Positions 1-7,341 of a stretch of 32,272 nucleotides of DNA are shown in pieces (the first letter of the stretch is position 1; each line of letters starts with the position of its first letter). The notes under the pieces are model-generated. The model did not search any database. It saw nothing but the letters and a program-made list of their open reading frames with translations, and was not told the origin of the DNA. Both the position numbers and the translations under genes were made by a program. The stretch spans positions 1-32,272 of the forward strand of contig QHVQ01000046.1 in NCBI GenBank assembly GCA_003222305.1, in the 5' to 3' direction. This DNA comes from Acidobacteriota bacterium. Lineage in GTDB: Bacteria; Acidobacteriota; Polarisedimenticolia; Gp22-AA2; AA152.

Positions 1-21
1 TTGATCGTTTCGATTGATCAA

Positions 22-1260
22 ATTTCTCCGCAGGCCGGTATTCACCCATGAAGGAGGAGCCGCCTGATGGTCGGAGAAAAGGATCCACAGTTGACTCTTT
101 ACTACAGCCTGTCGCTTGAGACGTTCGTGCCGCAGGATCACCCTCTTCGGAGGATTCGTCCGCTGATCGACGATCAGGCCATTCGGCGGGAGTGCCGTCC
201 CCTCTACTCCCCGATCGGCCGACCTTCGATTCCTCCCGAGCAATTGTTCCTGGCGCTGGTGGGCGGCTACCTGCTCGGGATTACGAGCGAACGCCGACTG
301 GTGATGGAGCTGCAGTGCAATATGGCGCTTCGATGGTTCGTGGGGCTCAACCTGGATCAAAACGCCTGGGACCATTCCACCTTCAGCCAGAACCGGCGTC
401 GCCGTTTCGATCGGGCCGGCGTGCTGGAGCGCTTCTTCGACCAGACGGTGAAGAAAGCGCTGGAGGCAGGACTGGTGAGCCGACATGCCACGGCGGACGG
501 GACGCTGGTGCGGGCGAACGCCAGCTTCAAGAGCTTCGTGCCGATCGAGCTGACGCTGGACCCGGAAGAGTATAAGAAGAGGATGCGCTCCCAGGACCGG
601 GACGATCGGGATGAGCCGAAAGACCCCGGGAACCGGGCGGTGAACTTTCGGGGGGAGAAGCGGAGCAACCGGACCCATCGCTCGATCACGGACCCGGACT
701 GCCGCTATGTCTCCAAGGGAACGTCGGGGACAGGAGCCTTTCCCGGGTATCTGGTGAACGGAGTGATGGAGAATCGCAACCGGATATTGCTGGGGATTGG
801 CGTGGAGATCTTTCAGGGGAGCACTTCGGAAGAGCGGGGATGCCTGGCGATCCTGGACCATGCGAAGCGCCGATTCGGGTATCACCCGGAGAGCCTGGGC
901 GCCGACAAGGGGTTCTTCCACGAAGAGTTCATTCGCGCGGTGCTGCGGCGGAAGGTCGCGCCTCACATCGCTCCCTTGGTGAGGGGGAGCAGCCTGGCCC
1001 ACGCGCGAGTGAGGATGCGGGTCCGGGGAGAGCCTTACCGTCTCTCTCAGCGCTGTCGAAAGAAAATCGAGGAGCTGTTCGGCGAAGGAAAGGACTGGCA
1101 CGGACTGCGGCGCTTCCAGCGCCGGGGACTTCTCAAGGTTCGACAAGAAAGTTTCCTGATCGGATGGGTCCTGAATCTGAAGCGTCTGGCCAAGCTCTTG
1201 ATACCGGAGCCCCAGCTCGCGGGATGAGTAGAGCCGGCACGGGCCGCGCTCCGCGAGAAC
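22..1260 (+). mobile_element. IS1182-like insertion sequence, boundaries uncertain
   Basis: One transposase gene sits in a short stretch with no passenger genes, which fits a simple insertion sequence. A left-end candidate at about 24-37 (TTTCTCCGCAGGCC) resembles IS1182-type tips. The only weak partner on the right is around 1244-1260, read on the minus strand as GTTCTCGCGGAGCGCGGCC, and the match is poor. A TTGATC...GATCAA palindrome at 1-21 lies just outside the left candidate. No target-site duplication can be identified. The extents given are therefore approximate, and the element could be decayed at its right end. Confidence 0.4.
67..1227 (+). CDS. IS1182-family DDE transposase
   Basis: This 386-residue protein is a DDE transposase of the IS1182/IS5 superfamily, which cuts and rejoins its own element. 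The N-terminal part (about 15-120) is the DUF772-type domain, with GRPSIPPEQL and the WDHSTFSQNRRR region. The catalytic acidic residues are visible: Asp144 in TADGT, Asp280 in GADKGF and a Glu near 335 in KKIEELFGEGK. The ORF is uninterrupted and the triad is intact, so it could be active. The ATG is preceded by AAGGAGGAG at good spacing. Some IS1182 transposases are longer (450-500 residues). This one has a short insertion between the first two Asp residues but looks complete at both ends. Confidence 0.9.
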   Translation: MVGEKDPQLTLYYSLSLETFVPQDHPLRRIRPLIDDQAIRRECRPLYSPIGRPSIPPEQLFLALVGGYLLGITSERRLVMELQCNMALRWFVGLNLDQNAWDHSTFSQNRRRRFDRAGVLERFFDQTVKKALEAGLVSRHATADGTLVRANASFKSFVPIELTLDPEEYKKRMRSQDRDDRDEPKDPGNRAVNFRGEKRSNRTHRSITDPDCRYVSKGTSGTGAFPGYLVNGVMENRNRILLGIGVEIFQGSTSEERGCLAILDHAKRRFGYHPESLGADKGFFHEEFIRAVLRRKVAPHIAPLVRGSSLAHARVRMRVRGEPYRLSQRCRKKIEELFGEGKDWHGLRRFQRRGLLKVRQESFLIGWVLNLKRLAKLLIPEPQLAG

Positions 1261-1404
1261 GAACGGAACACACGGTCGAGGGGTACCAGCAAGGAGCGTA
1301 AGAGTGTCATGGCTCATGAGGAACCCACTTTCAACCCATCCTTGGTCAACGACCTGTTAGGGGAGGGAGGGCTCCCAGAAGGGAAAATATCGACCATTTC
1401 CTTG

Positions 1405-1432
1405 TTGACAACTTCATATTTGGCGGTATTAA
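1405..1432 (+). promoter_or_regulatory. Sigma70-type promoter for the secreted-protein cassette
   Basis: A perfect TTGACA -35 (1405-1410), a 16-bp spacer and TATTAA (1427-1432, 4/6 match to TATAAT) lie in a locally AT-rich stretch of the otherwise GC-rich gap. Transcription would start near 1440 and give a leader of about 130 nt before the gene at 1571. The 343-nt gap 1228-1570 otherwise holds only IS flank and leader hairpins. The 80-residue ORF across it is not convincing. Confidence 0.45.
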
Positions 1433-1451
1433 CGGGATGTGTTCCATCTCC

Positions 1452-1543
1452 GAAGACGGTGGGGGGCCGTCGTTTTCCGTCTTCCGAACATCAACAGTTC
1501 TCCACAAACTCAGCTTCGTCGCCCTCGGGGTGTGGTGCCCCGA
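1452..1543 (+). other. Leader hairpins upstream of the secreted-protein cassette
   Basis: GAAGACGG (1452-1459) is complementary to CCGTCTTC (1477-1484). The inner GACGG can instead pair with CCGTC at 1467-1471, so two mutually exclusive hairpins are possible. A second hairpin, TCGGGG/CCCCGA (1525-1543), sits about 12 nt upstream of the Shine-Dalgarno sequence of the gene at 1571. No known riboswitch consensus was recognised. The structures may be incidental. Confidence 0.3.
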
Positions 1544-1570
1544 TTCCATGAGCATCAGGGAGGTGTTGGC

Positions 1571-2122
1571 ATGCGAGGGATCATGAAGAGGACATTCTGG
1601 AAGGGTCTTCTCATCGTTATGGCTTTGGGCATGGCCCTGGCACCGGCCTGCTGGGCGGCCGGGAAACAGGGCGAGAAGACCCGGGGGCGGGAGCGGTCGA
1701 AGCCTGCTCTCGAAGTGGAACCTTCTCTTCCGCTCTCATTGCAGGTGCGCCTGGTCAACCTTCAGAAAAACCCGAAAGGGGGTGTGGCCTCGGTGGCCCT
1801 GCACGCGCTCTCCGACTCTGATATGGATGGAGTGACGGTCACCGTGACCCTTCCGCAGGAAGTCACCTTCGCGGATGGAAGTCATGTGTTTACGCAGACT
1901 CTCCGCCTCTCCGCCGGCTCCACACTGGAAATCCCCAAGGATCTTCTGGTGGGCAAGGATGGCAAGTACGTCGTCCAGGTGGAAGCCGCGGGAACCACCC
2001 CCCAGGGGAAGCTGGTCCATCGCGGCACGGCGTTCAAGCTCCTGGTGGGCGCCCAGGAATCGCTTCCGCCTGTCAAAGACGGAGCCATCGAGTATCAGGG
2101 TGTTCCCGGCGGGGGCTTCTAG
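1571..2122 (+). CDS. Small secreted protein of unknown function
   Basis: I do not recognise this family. The ORF track opens at 1439, but the start at 1571 is preferred: AGGGAGGTG lies 6 nt upstream and the protein then begins with a clean signal peptide (basic MRGIMKRTFWK, a hydrophobic stretch, cleavage near CWA-AG). The mature part of about 155 residues is a short charged linker followed by a predicted beta-rich domain (alternating hydrophobic strands such as SLQVRLVNL and GVTVTVTLP) of the kind seen in CARDB/Ig-like extracellular domains. The stop is 2 nt before the start of the next gene, so the two are translationally linked and the protein probably works with the 779-residue exported neighbour. 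ATG at 1583 is an alternative start. Confidence 0.7.
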   Translation: MRGIMKRTFWKGLLIVMALGMALAPACWAAGKQGEKTRGRERSKPALEVEPSLPLSLQVRLVNLQKNPKGGVASVALHALSDSDMDGVTVTVTLPQEVTFADGSHVFTQTLRLSAGSTLEIPKDLLVGKDGKYVVQVEAAGTTPQGKLVHRGTAFKLLVGAQESLPPVKDGAIEYQGVPGGGF

Positions 2123-2124
2123 AC

Positions 2125-4464
2125 ATGTCCCACATAGCGAAGAGAAGCGCCGCGCTCTGCATGCTGTGCTGGGCAGCCTCAGGCATGGCCTACGCCAATT
2201 GGACCGCCTCGGGAACTTTTCGGTACGTCGATCGGGAATTCGATCAGAGTGGCTTCACCGGAGTGGAGCCCCCCCTTCCCATCCGGCTCGCCACGGTGGA
2301 AGTGCGCGATTTCAATGCCAGCGGATCTAAGGCGTTGCTGGCCACCGGCTCCACCGATGCCAACGGGAACTTCAGCATCGCCGTGAGCGACACGAAAACG
2401 AGGACGGTTTACGTCCGTGTGTTGTCCACTTCGACCTCCGTCCCGACGCTTTTCCTCAAGGTGCAAAACGTCCTGACACCCATCAACCCTTACGCGGTGG
2501 CCAGCTCCAACGTGGCCAACCACAATCCCAACACGAACGTGAGCTTCGGAACGATCACCGCCGCCATCGGTTCGGGAGGGGAACCCTTCAACATTTACGA
2601 CGTGGCCCTGAGATCCGTCGATTACATCGCCGCGCTGAACGGGTCGCGGCCTGGCTCGGCCGATCTGCTGACTCTGGAGTGGCAGCCCAACACAGGCGCA
2701 GTGTCCGACTACAATGCAGCCGTCAAGAAAATCCACGTGGGAGACCCCTCCGGCTACAACGACACGGTCATCCTGCACGAGACGGGGCACTACGCGTATC
2801 AACTGAATTCCGCCAACGACAACCCCGGTGGCACGCACCACCTCACCGACTGCAATCAGGACATTCGCCTGGCCTACGATGAAGGCCGAGCCACCTGGTT
2901 CGGCCAGTCCGTGCGCCGGTATTTCGGTCTTCCCCGCCCCGATCTGTACGTGAAGACCACCGGAGCACCGGGACCCGGCAATCTCGATTTCTACTTCAAT
3001 GTCGAAACCGAGACCCCCTATTACTGTGACGGCGCTGCCAGCGAAGTAGCGGTCTACGCGGCCCTTTGGGACATCAATGACGGCGCCGCCACGGGGGACG
3101 GCACCCCGGGCGTCGACGATGACACCCTGACCCGTCCTGACACCGACAACTGGGACGTGGACAAGAACTACATGCCTTCCGCTCTCAATAAGAGCCTGGA
3201 GGATTTCTGGGACGGCTGGTTCAGCCGCGGAAAGGGCTTCAAGTCCGACATGCAGGCGGCATTCGATCGCACCAACGTAGAGTTTTTTCCGGATTCCAGC
3301 GAGCCGAACGACGTGGTCGCCAGTGCCATGCCCAACGCCGGCACGGGGAGCACGGTTCACCTCACCTATTTCGCCGACACCAACAATGATGGAATAGGCG
3401 AGACCGATATCGATTTTTTCTCGTTCGGCACCACGGCGGGAAGGGCTTATATCATCGAGACGCTGAACCTCTGGGGGGACGCCAACACTTCGCTGCAACT
3501 CTTAGGCACTGACGGGAGCACGGTCCTGGCGTCGAACGACGACCGAAGTCCAACCGACGCTTCGTCGCTCATCAACTACACCCCGGCGAGCAGCGGCACG
3601 CTCTTTGTGAAATCCTCCCATGCGGTCGACCTGGGGACTTACGGGTCGTATGACTTTCGGATCAGCGGCAACAACCCCGTGGACGCCGACGGCGATGGTT
3701 ACTTGAGCGACGTGGACTGCAACGACAACAACGCCAGCATCCACCCCGGAGCTACCGAGGTCTGCGACGGCATCGACCAGAACTGCAACGGGATTAGGGA
3801 TGACGGCTTCCCGGACGTGGATGGTGATGGCTGGGCCTCTTGCGGCGGGGACTGCAACGACAATAACGCCGCCGTTCATCCGGGCGCCACGGAAGTCTGC
3901 AATGGGATCGACGACAACTGCGTCAATGGCGTGGACGAGGGTTTCGACGCGGATGCGGACGGCTACACTACCTGCGGTGGGGACTGCAACGACGCCAATG
4001 CCGCGGTGCATCCGGGAGTTACGGAAGTCTGCAACGGGATCGACGACAACTGCGTCAATGGCGTGGACGAGGGGTTCGATGTGGACGGAGACGGCTACAC
4101 CACCTGCGGTGGGGACTGCAACGATAGCGACCCCGCCATCCATCCCAATGCTACCGAGAACTGCAGCAACGGCGTGGATGACAACTGCAACAACCTCATC
4201 GATTCCCAAGACCCAGCGTGCCAGAGTGATACGGTGGTCATCACCAAGGCGGAATGGAAGGCCGCCAACCGGAGGCTCACGGTCTGGGCCACCAGTACCG
4301 GCGCTCCGCAGGCGGTCCTGACGCTGGTCGGGTACGGGACCATGACTTACGACAGTGCCAACAACCGCTACACGTTTACCCGGAACAACACAAGCAATCC
4401 CGGGACCGTCACCGTAACATCTTCGCTGGGGGGCTCCGATACAGAGCCGGTCACGGTGAACTGA
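2125..4464 (+). CDS. Secreted metalloprotease-like protein with MopE-type repeats
   Basis: This 779-residue exported protein has a signal peptide (residues 1 to about 24, ending SGMAYA). An N-terminal beta domain (about 25-120) resembles a transthyretin/carboxypeptidase-regulatory fold (STDANGNFSI). The region 180-400 carries HETGH at residues 218-222 followed by DEGRATWFG with Glu253. That arrangement (HExxH, then E in an EGxA context) is typical of gluzincin zinc proteases, so a peptidase is a fair inference. A pre-peptidase-like beta domain follows (about 390-515), then four MopE-type repeats (about 520-700) with DxDGDG-like acidic loops and paired Cys residues (Pfam 'putative metal-binding motif'), and a C-terminal beta domain. 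Substrate is unknown. The gene is two nucleotides downstream of the small secreted protein and ends at a strong terminator. Confidence 0.75.
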   Translation: MSHIAKRSAALCMLCWAASGMAYANWTASGTFRYVDREFDQSGFTGVEPPLPIRLATVEVRDFNASGSKALLATGSTDANGNFSIAVSDTKTRTVYVRVLSTSTSVPTLFLKVQNVLTPINPYAVASSNVANHNPNTNVSFGTITAAIGSGGEPFNIYDVALRSVDYIAALNGSRPGSADLLTLEWQPNTGAVSDYNAAVKKIHVGDPSGYNDTVILHETGHYAYQLNSANDNPGGTHHLTDCNQDIRLAYDEGRATWFGQSVRRYFGLPRPDLYVKTTGAPGPGNLDFYFNVETETPYYCDGAASEVAVYAALWDINDGAATGDGTPGVDDDTLTRPDTDNWDVDKNYMPSALNKSLEDFWDGWFSRGKGFKSDMQAAFDRTNVEFFPDSSEPNDVVASAMPNAGTGSTVHLTYFADTNNDGIGETDIDFFSFGTTAGRAYIIETLNLWGDANTSLQLLGTDGSTVLASNDDRSPTDASSLINYTPASSGTLFVKSSHAVDLGTYGSYDFRISGNNPVDADGDGYLSDVDCNDNNASIHPGATEVCDGIDQNCNGIRDDGFPDVDGDGWASCGGDCNDNNAAVHPGATEVCNGIDDNCVNGVDEGFDADADGYTTCGGDCNDANAAVHPGVTEVCNGIDDNCVNGVDEGFDVDGDGYTTCGGDCNDSDPAIHPNATENCSNGVDDNCNNLIDSQDPACQSDTVVITKAEWKAANRRLTVWATSTGAPQAVLTLVGYGTMTYDSANNRYTFTRNNTSNPGTVTVTSSLGGSDTEPVTVN
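3682..4224 (+). repeat. In-gene tandem repeats (MopE motif, about 132-nt period)
   Basis: Four coding repeats of about 36-44 residues each follow a scheme of acidic loop, CNDxxAxxHPxATEVCxGIDxNC, then GxDxGF. The second and third copies are nearly identical at DNA level with a 132-nt period (for example GTCTGCAA at 3895 and again at 4027). This implies recent duplication or gene conversion. Copy number could vary between strains or be collapsed in an assembly. Confidence 0.85.
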
Positions 4465-4485
4465 TCGCCCGCGGCGAGGAGAAAC

Positions 4486-4525
4486 AAAAAACCCCCGCTC
4501 CGGAGTCCCGGAGCGGGGGTTTTTC
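4486..4525. terminator. Bidirectional intrinsic terminator
   Basis: A perfect 13-bp stem (ACCCCCGCTCCGG / CCGGAGCGGGGGT) with an AGTC loop is flanked by an A-run on the left and a T-run on the right, extending the stem by A-T pairs. It lies between the end of the plus-strand gene (4464) and the end of the minus-strand gene (4543), so it can stop transcription from both sides. Confidence 0.95.
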
Positions 4526-4542
4526 CTTCAGCGAAAAAAGTG

Positions 4543-5019
4543 TCAGGCCTCCACCAAGGGCTGGTCATTCCGGAAGAGAGCTCCCAGGAACCGGTTCACA
4601 GGGTTCCCGCGGGAGAGGAAAGGGAGGAGAGGCTTGCGGCGTAATCCCAGGGAGCGAAGATCGCCAAGGATTCCCCGATGACTCGGATGAAGCTGCAATC
4701 CCCGCAGGAGCACGGGGTAGGCCCGATCCCGGCGCCCCATTCGAAGATGGACTCGGGCCAGGTTGTGAAAAAGGTCGGGATTGTAGAACTCCACGGCCAC
4801 CGAGCTCTCGCACAGCTCCAGCGCGGTTTGGGATTTGGTCGAGACCATGGCCAGACAGAGTCCATAGTAGGAGAGATACTTGGGCGGAGGTGCAATCTTC
4901 TCTACTTTTTTGGCCAACTCGATGGCGGCCTCGAAATAGGCCAGCCCGGAGAGGAAATCCCCTTTGGCCACTGACTGCACGCCTTTGGAAAAACTCTTCT
5001 CGGCAACGACGTTGCTCAT
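4543..5019 (-). CDS. Small TPR-repeat protein
   Basis: This 158-residue protein has no signal peptide and is probably cytosolic. It consists of helical pairs in tetratricopeptide style: GDFLSGLAYFEAAIELAKK, KYLSYYGLCLAM...ALELCESSVAVE and NPDLFHNLARVHLRMGRRDRA...GLQLHP. TPR proteins hold protein partners together, and the partner is unknown here. The C-terminal 35 residues are basic and proline/leucine-rich. The ORF track opens at 5298, but the start at 5019 (MSNVVAEKSF) is better: a GGGGGTG lies about 8 nt upstream and an excellent promoter sits just above it, which would fall inside the longer ORF. It is followed by the shared bidirectional terminator, so it is a single-gene unit. Confidence 0.75.
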   Translation of the reverse strand: MSNVVAEKSFSKGVQSVAKGDFLSGLAYFEAAIELAKKVEKIAPPPKYLSYYGLCLAMVSTKSQTALELCESSVAVEFYNPDLFHNLARVHLRMGRRDRAYPVLLRGLQLHPSHRGILGDLRSLGLRRKPLLPFLSRGNPVNRFLGALFRNDQPLVEA

Positions 5020-5072
5020 GAATGAACACCCCCAGGTGTACACGACGATCCCAGCGGTTCGGGTCTTCTCCG

Positions 5073-5100
5073 AATATAGGTCCCGGGGAGGCGAGGTCAA
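5073..5100 (-). promoter_or_regulatory. Promoter of the small TPR gene
   Basis: Read on the minus strand: TTGACC (5100-5095), a 16-bp spacer, TATATT (5078-5073), each a 5/6 match to consensus. Transcription would start near 5066, giving a leader of about 47 nt before the ATG at 5019. This also supports the short start for that gene. Confidence 0.6.
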
Positions 5101-5158
5101 CCTCTCTTGGATCACGACTCTGTAAGGCAAGAGGAGGGATCGCCCCGCAAGATAGCCC

Positions 5159-7072
5159 TCAGGTCCTGTCCACCTGCGCGACAAGCGCGGTATTGATTTC
5201 TGCGGGATGGGTGGCCCGCAAGCGATCCAGATAGGCGCGGAAGAGTTCGTCCTTCTTCGACCGAAGAAGGCTGTCGCGCAAAGTTTCCTTCTGCGCATCG
5301 AAGCCCTGCAGGGGGTCGGGCCGCTCCACCATTTTGACCACGGCCGCGGATCCGGAAGGGAGCGCCAGGGGAGGAGAAACCTCTCCGACCTTGAGCGCGA
5401 AGATCTTGCTCAGCAGAGCCCCGTCGCTCCCTAGGTCAGCAGCAGGGCCACTTCTTCCCACAGGGCCCGTACTCTTCAGCTCCACCTTAAGTTTTTTCGC
5501 GGCGGCTGCGAGATCGGAGACACCACCCGCCGCCTCTAACATTTTACGTGCTCCTTCCACGCGCAGCTCTTGGAGCAGGTCGCTTCTTACCCGATCGTGC
5601 ACTTTCGCCAAGGGCAGGGAACCGCTGGGTGAGGCTTGCAGGTACTGTAAGACGACCGGTCCCGCGGTCACCGAGAGGGGAGCGCTGACTTCCTGGGGCT
5701 TGAGGGCGAACAGCACGGGGGTCAGAGAAGGCTCAAGACCCAGATCGGCCACGGACTCCCCCGCATGGACGTCTCTGAACTCTTTGGGCACCACTCCGGC
5801 GTCGCGGGCGGCCTGTTGAAAGTCTCCGCCAGAGGATTTGACGCCCTCCGTGAAATCCGAGGCGCGCCGCTGCGCTTCGTTGCGGGCCCGGGCCTCCTTC
5901 AACGAAGCCAGGATCTTGGGACGCGCCTCCTCCAAAGATTCCTCCCGAGCCGGTTGAACGTCGGCGAGGCGGATCAGATGAAAGCCGAAGGAAGAGCGGA
6001 CGGGCTCGGAGATCTGTCCCACTTTCAACGACCAAGTGGCATCGGAGAATTCCCGAACCATCTGATCCCGGACAAAGTAACCCAGGTCCCCGCCTGAAGA
6101 GGCCGTGGAGTCCTCGGAGACTTCCTTAGCCACCTTCGCGAAGTCTTCTCCCGCGTGTACTCGGTCCAAAGCCTTGCGGATTTTCGCCTCCGCTGCCCTC
6201 ACTCGATCCGGTGGAGCGTCCGCGGACACCTTCACCAGAATGTGACTCGCCCGGCGCTTTTCCGGAATGCTGTACAGGGTCTTCTGGTCCTGCAGATACT
6301 GGGACCGAATCTCCGACTCAGGAACGTCCACGCTGGCGGCTATCTCCCGGGTATTGAAGAGTACATATCGGCCCGAGCGACCCTCCCCACTCGGATAGTC
6401 GGCAGGGTGTTTCCGGTAATAGGCTTCGAGCTGTCCATCGGAGGGGTTGGCGGAAGGGAGCTTCGAGGTATCCAGCAGGAGGTATTGGAAGGTCGCCTTC
6501 TCGTTCTGCCGTTGGAAGGCTTCCTTCACTTCCACTTCGCTGACGGTGACCGAGTCCTCGAGGAGCGAGCGGAGCTTGTTGAGTAGGACCTGGCGCTTGA
6601 CCGACTCTTCATAGTTTTCGAAAAGCGTTGGGTTGGAGCGATAAAGCTTTTCGTAGCGATCGCGACCGATGAACACTCCATTCTGCTGCAGGGAGGGATC
6701 CTTCATAATGGCGTCGACCACTTCCTGCTCGGACACATCGAGGCCGGCCTTGGCCGCCTCACGAGCCAGCAGGTTCTCGTCTACCAAACGTGTGATCGCG
6801 GTCTGCCCCAACCGTAGGAAGGCCCGCTGCTGGTCGAATTGTGCCCCGAGGAGCTGGCGGTAGGTGGATTCCAGGTTGCGTGCCTCGGTCTGAAAAGACT
6901 GGATGCTGATGACCTGGCCGTCCACGCGCGCGGCCCAAGGCACGATGTCTTTGTCGGGAGCGTTGCGAACCAAGGAGCCTATCCCATAAACAAAGCCCAG
7001 AACGAAGGAGGCGATGACCACCCACAGCACCCACTTCAGGTGTTTGAACTTTTCGCGGAACACGTTGAGCAT
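5159..7072 (-). CDS. PpiD/SurA-like membrane-anchored peptidyl-prolyl isomerase
   Basis: This 637-residue foldase is anchored in the inner membrane and faces the periplasm, where it would assist folding of exported and outer-membrane proteins. A single N-terminal membrane helix (about 13-32, WVLWVVIASFVLGFVYGIG) is followed by a SurA-N-like chaperone region (about 45-230) and one clear parvulin domain (about 274-372) with ASHILVKV, GGDLGYF and FGFHLI. The C-terminal 230 residues contain two degenerate copies of a parvulin-end pattern (LFALKPQEVSAPL and IFALKVGEVSPPL), as in PpiD-type proteins that carry inactive extra domains. The architecture matches PpiD in length and order. The start is supported by GGAGA about 8 nt upstream. 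The gene has its own promoter and is separate from the TPR gene downstream. Confidence 0.9.
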   Translation of the reverse strand: MLNVFREKFKHLKWVLWVVIASFVLGFVYGIGSLVRNAPDKDIVPWAARVDGQVISIQSFQTEARNLESTYRQLLGAQFDQQRAFLRLGQTAITRLVDENLLAREAAKAGLDVSEQEVVDAIMKDPSLQQNGVFIGRDRYEKLYRSNPTLFENYEESVKRQVLLNKLRSLLEDSVTVSEVEVKEAFQRQNEKATFQYLLLDTSKLPSANPSDGQLEAYYRKHPADYPSGEGRSGRYVLFNTREIAASVDVPESEIRSQYLQDQKTLYSIPEKRRASHILVKVSADAPPDRVRAAEAKIRKALDRVHAGEDFAKVAKEVSEDSTASSGGDLGYFVRDQMVREFSDATWSLKVGQISEPVRSSFGFHLIRLADVQPAREESLEEARPKILASLKEARARNEAQRRASDFTEGVKSSGGDFQQAARDAGVVPKEFRDVHAGESVADLGLEPSLTPVLFALKPQEVSAPLSVTAGPVVLQYLQASPSGSLPLAKVHDRVRSDLLQELRVEGARKMLEAAGGVSDLAAAAKKLKVELKSTGPVGRSGPAADLGSDGALLSKIFALKVGEVSPPLALPSGSAAVVKMVERPDPLQGFDAQKETLRDSLLRSKKDELFRAYLDRLRATHPAEINTALVAQVDRT

Positions 7073-7152
7073 GCGAATGTCTCCGACTGAAGTCCCGGGT
7101 GGCCCGGTCGGCTCCCGCCTGGCGCCTGGATGATCCTCGGAAGTGACGAGAG

Positions 7153-7182
7153 ATTCTAGCGAAAGACAGCCCAGCGAATCAA
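7153..7182 (-). promoter_or_regulatory. Promoter of the ppiD-like gene
   Basis: Read on the minus strand: TTGATT (7182-7177), an 18-bp spacer and TAGAAT (7158-7153), 4/6 and 5/6 matches. The start would be near 7146, about 75 nt before the ATG at 7072. Confidence 0.45.
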
Positions 7183-7231
7183 GGAGGGCGTGTGCGGGCC
7201 TGAGGGGGCTTCTCCTTCTATTTCAATGGGG

Positions 7232-7259
7232 TTGCGCCGCGGGGGAATCCTCCTATATT
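7232..7259 (+). promoter_or_regulatory. Candidate promoter of the FecR-domain gene
   Basis: TTGCGC (7232-7237), a 16-bp spacer and TATATT (7254-7259). The -10 is good (5/6) and the -35 weak (3/6). It faces away from the ppiD promoter, so the 269-nt gap between the two genes would hold a divergent promoter pair. It lies upstream of the preferred GTG at 7342. Confidence 0.35.
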
Positions 7260-7341
7260 TGATTCGGCGGCGGTGCGGGCCTGCCAGGATCGGTCCTTCC
7301 AAGCTCGTCTGTCCACTCTCCGCACGGAAGGGGCAAACAAG

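Noticed and set aside
1309-1551. 80-residue plus-strand ORF upstream of the secreted cassette
   Set aside because: It contains the promoter of the next gene and the leader hairpins, has no Shine-Dalgarno and no recognisable features.
2179-3498. 439-residue minus-strand ORF
   Set aside because: Antisense of the secreted metalloprotease-like gene; low-complexity Val/Gly/His composition typical of a shadow frame.
3682-4224. Possible CRISPR or satellite repeat
   Set aside because: The repeats are in frame and encode MopE-type motifs, with no short-repeat/spacer structure.
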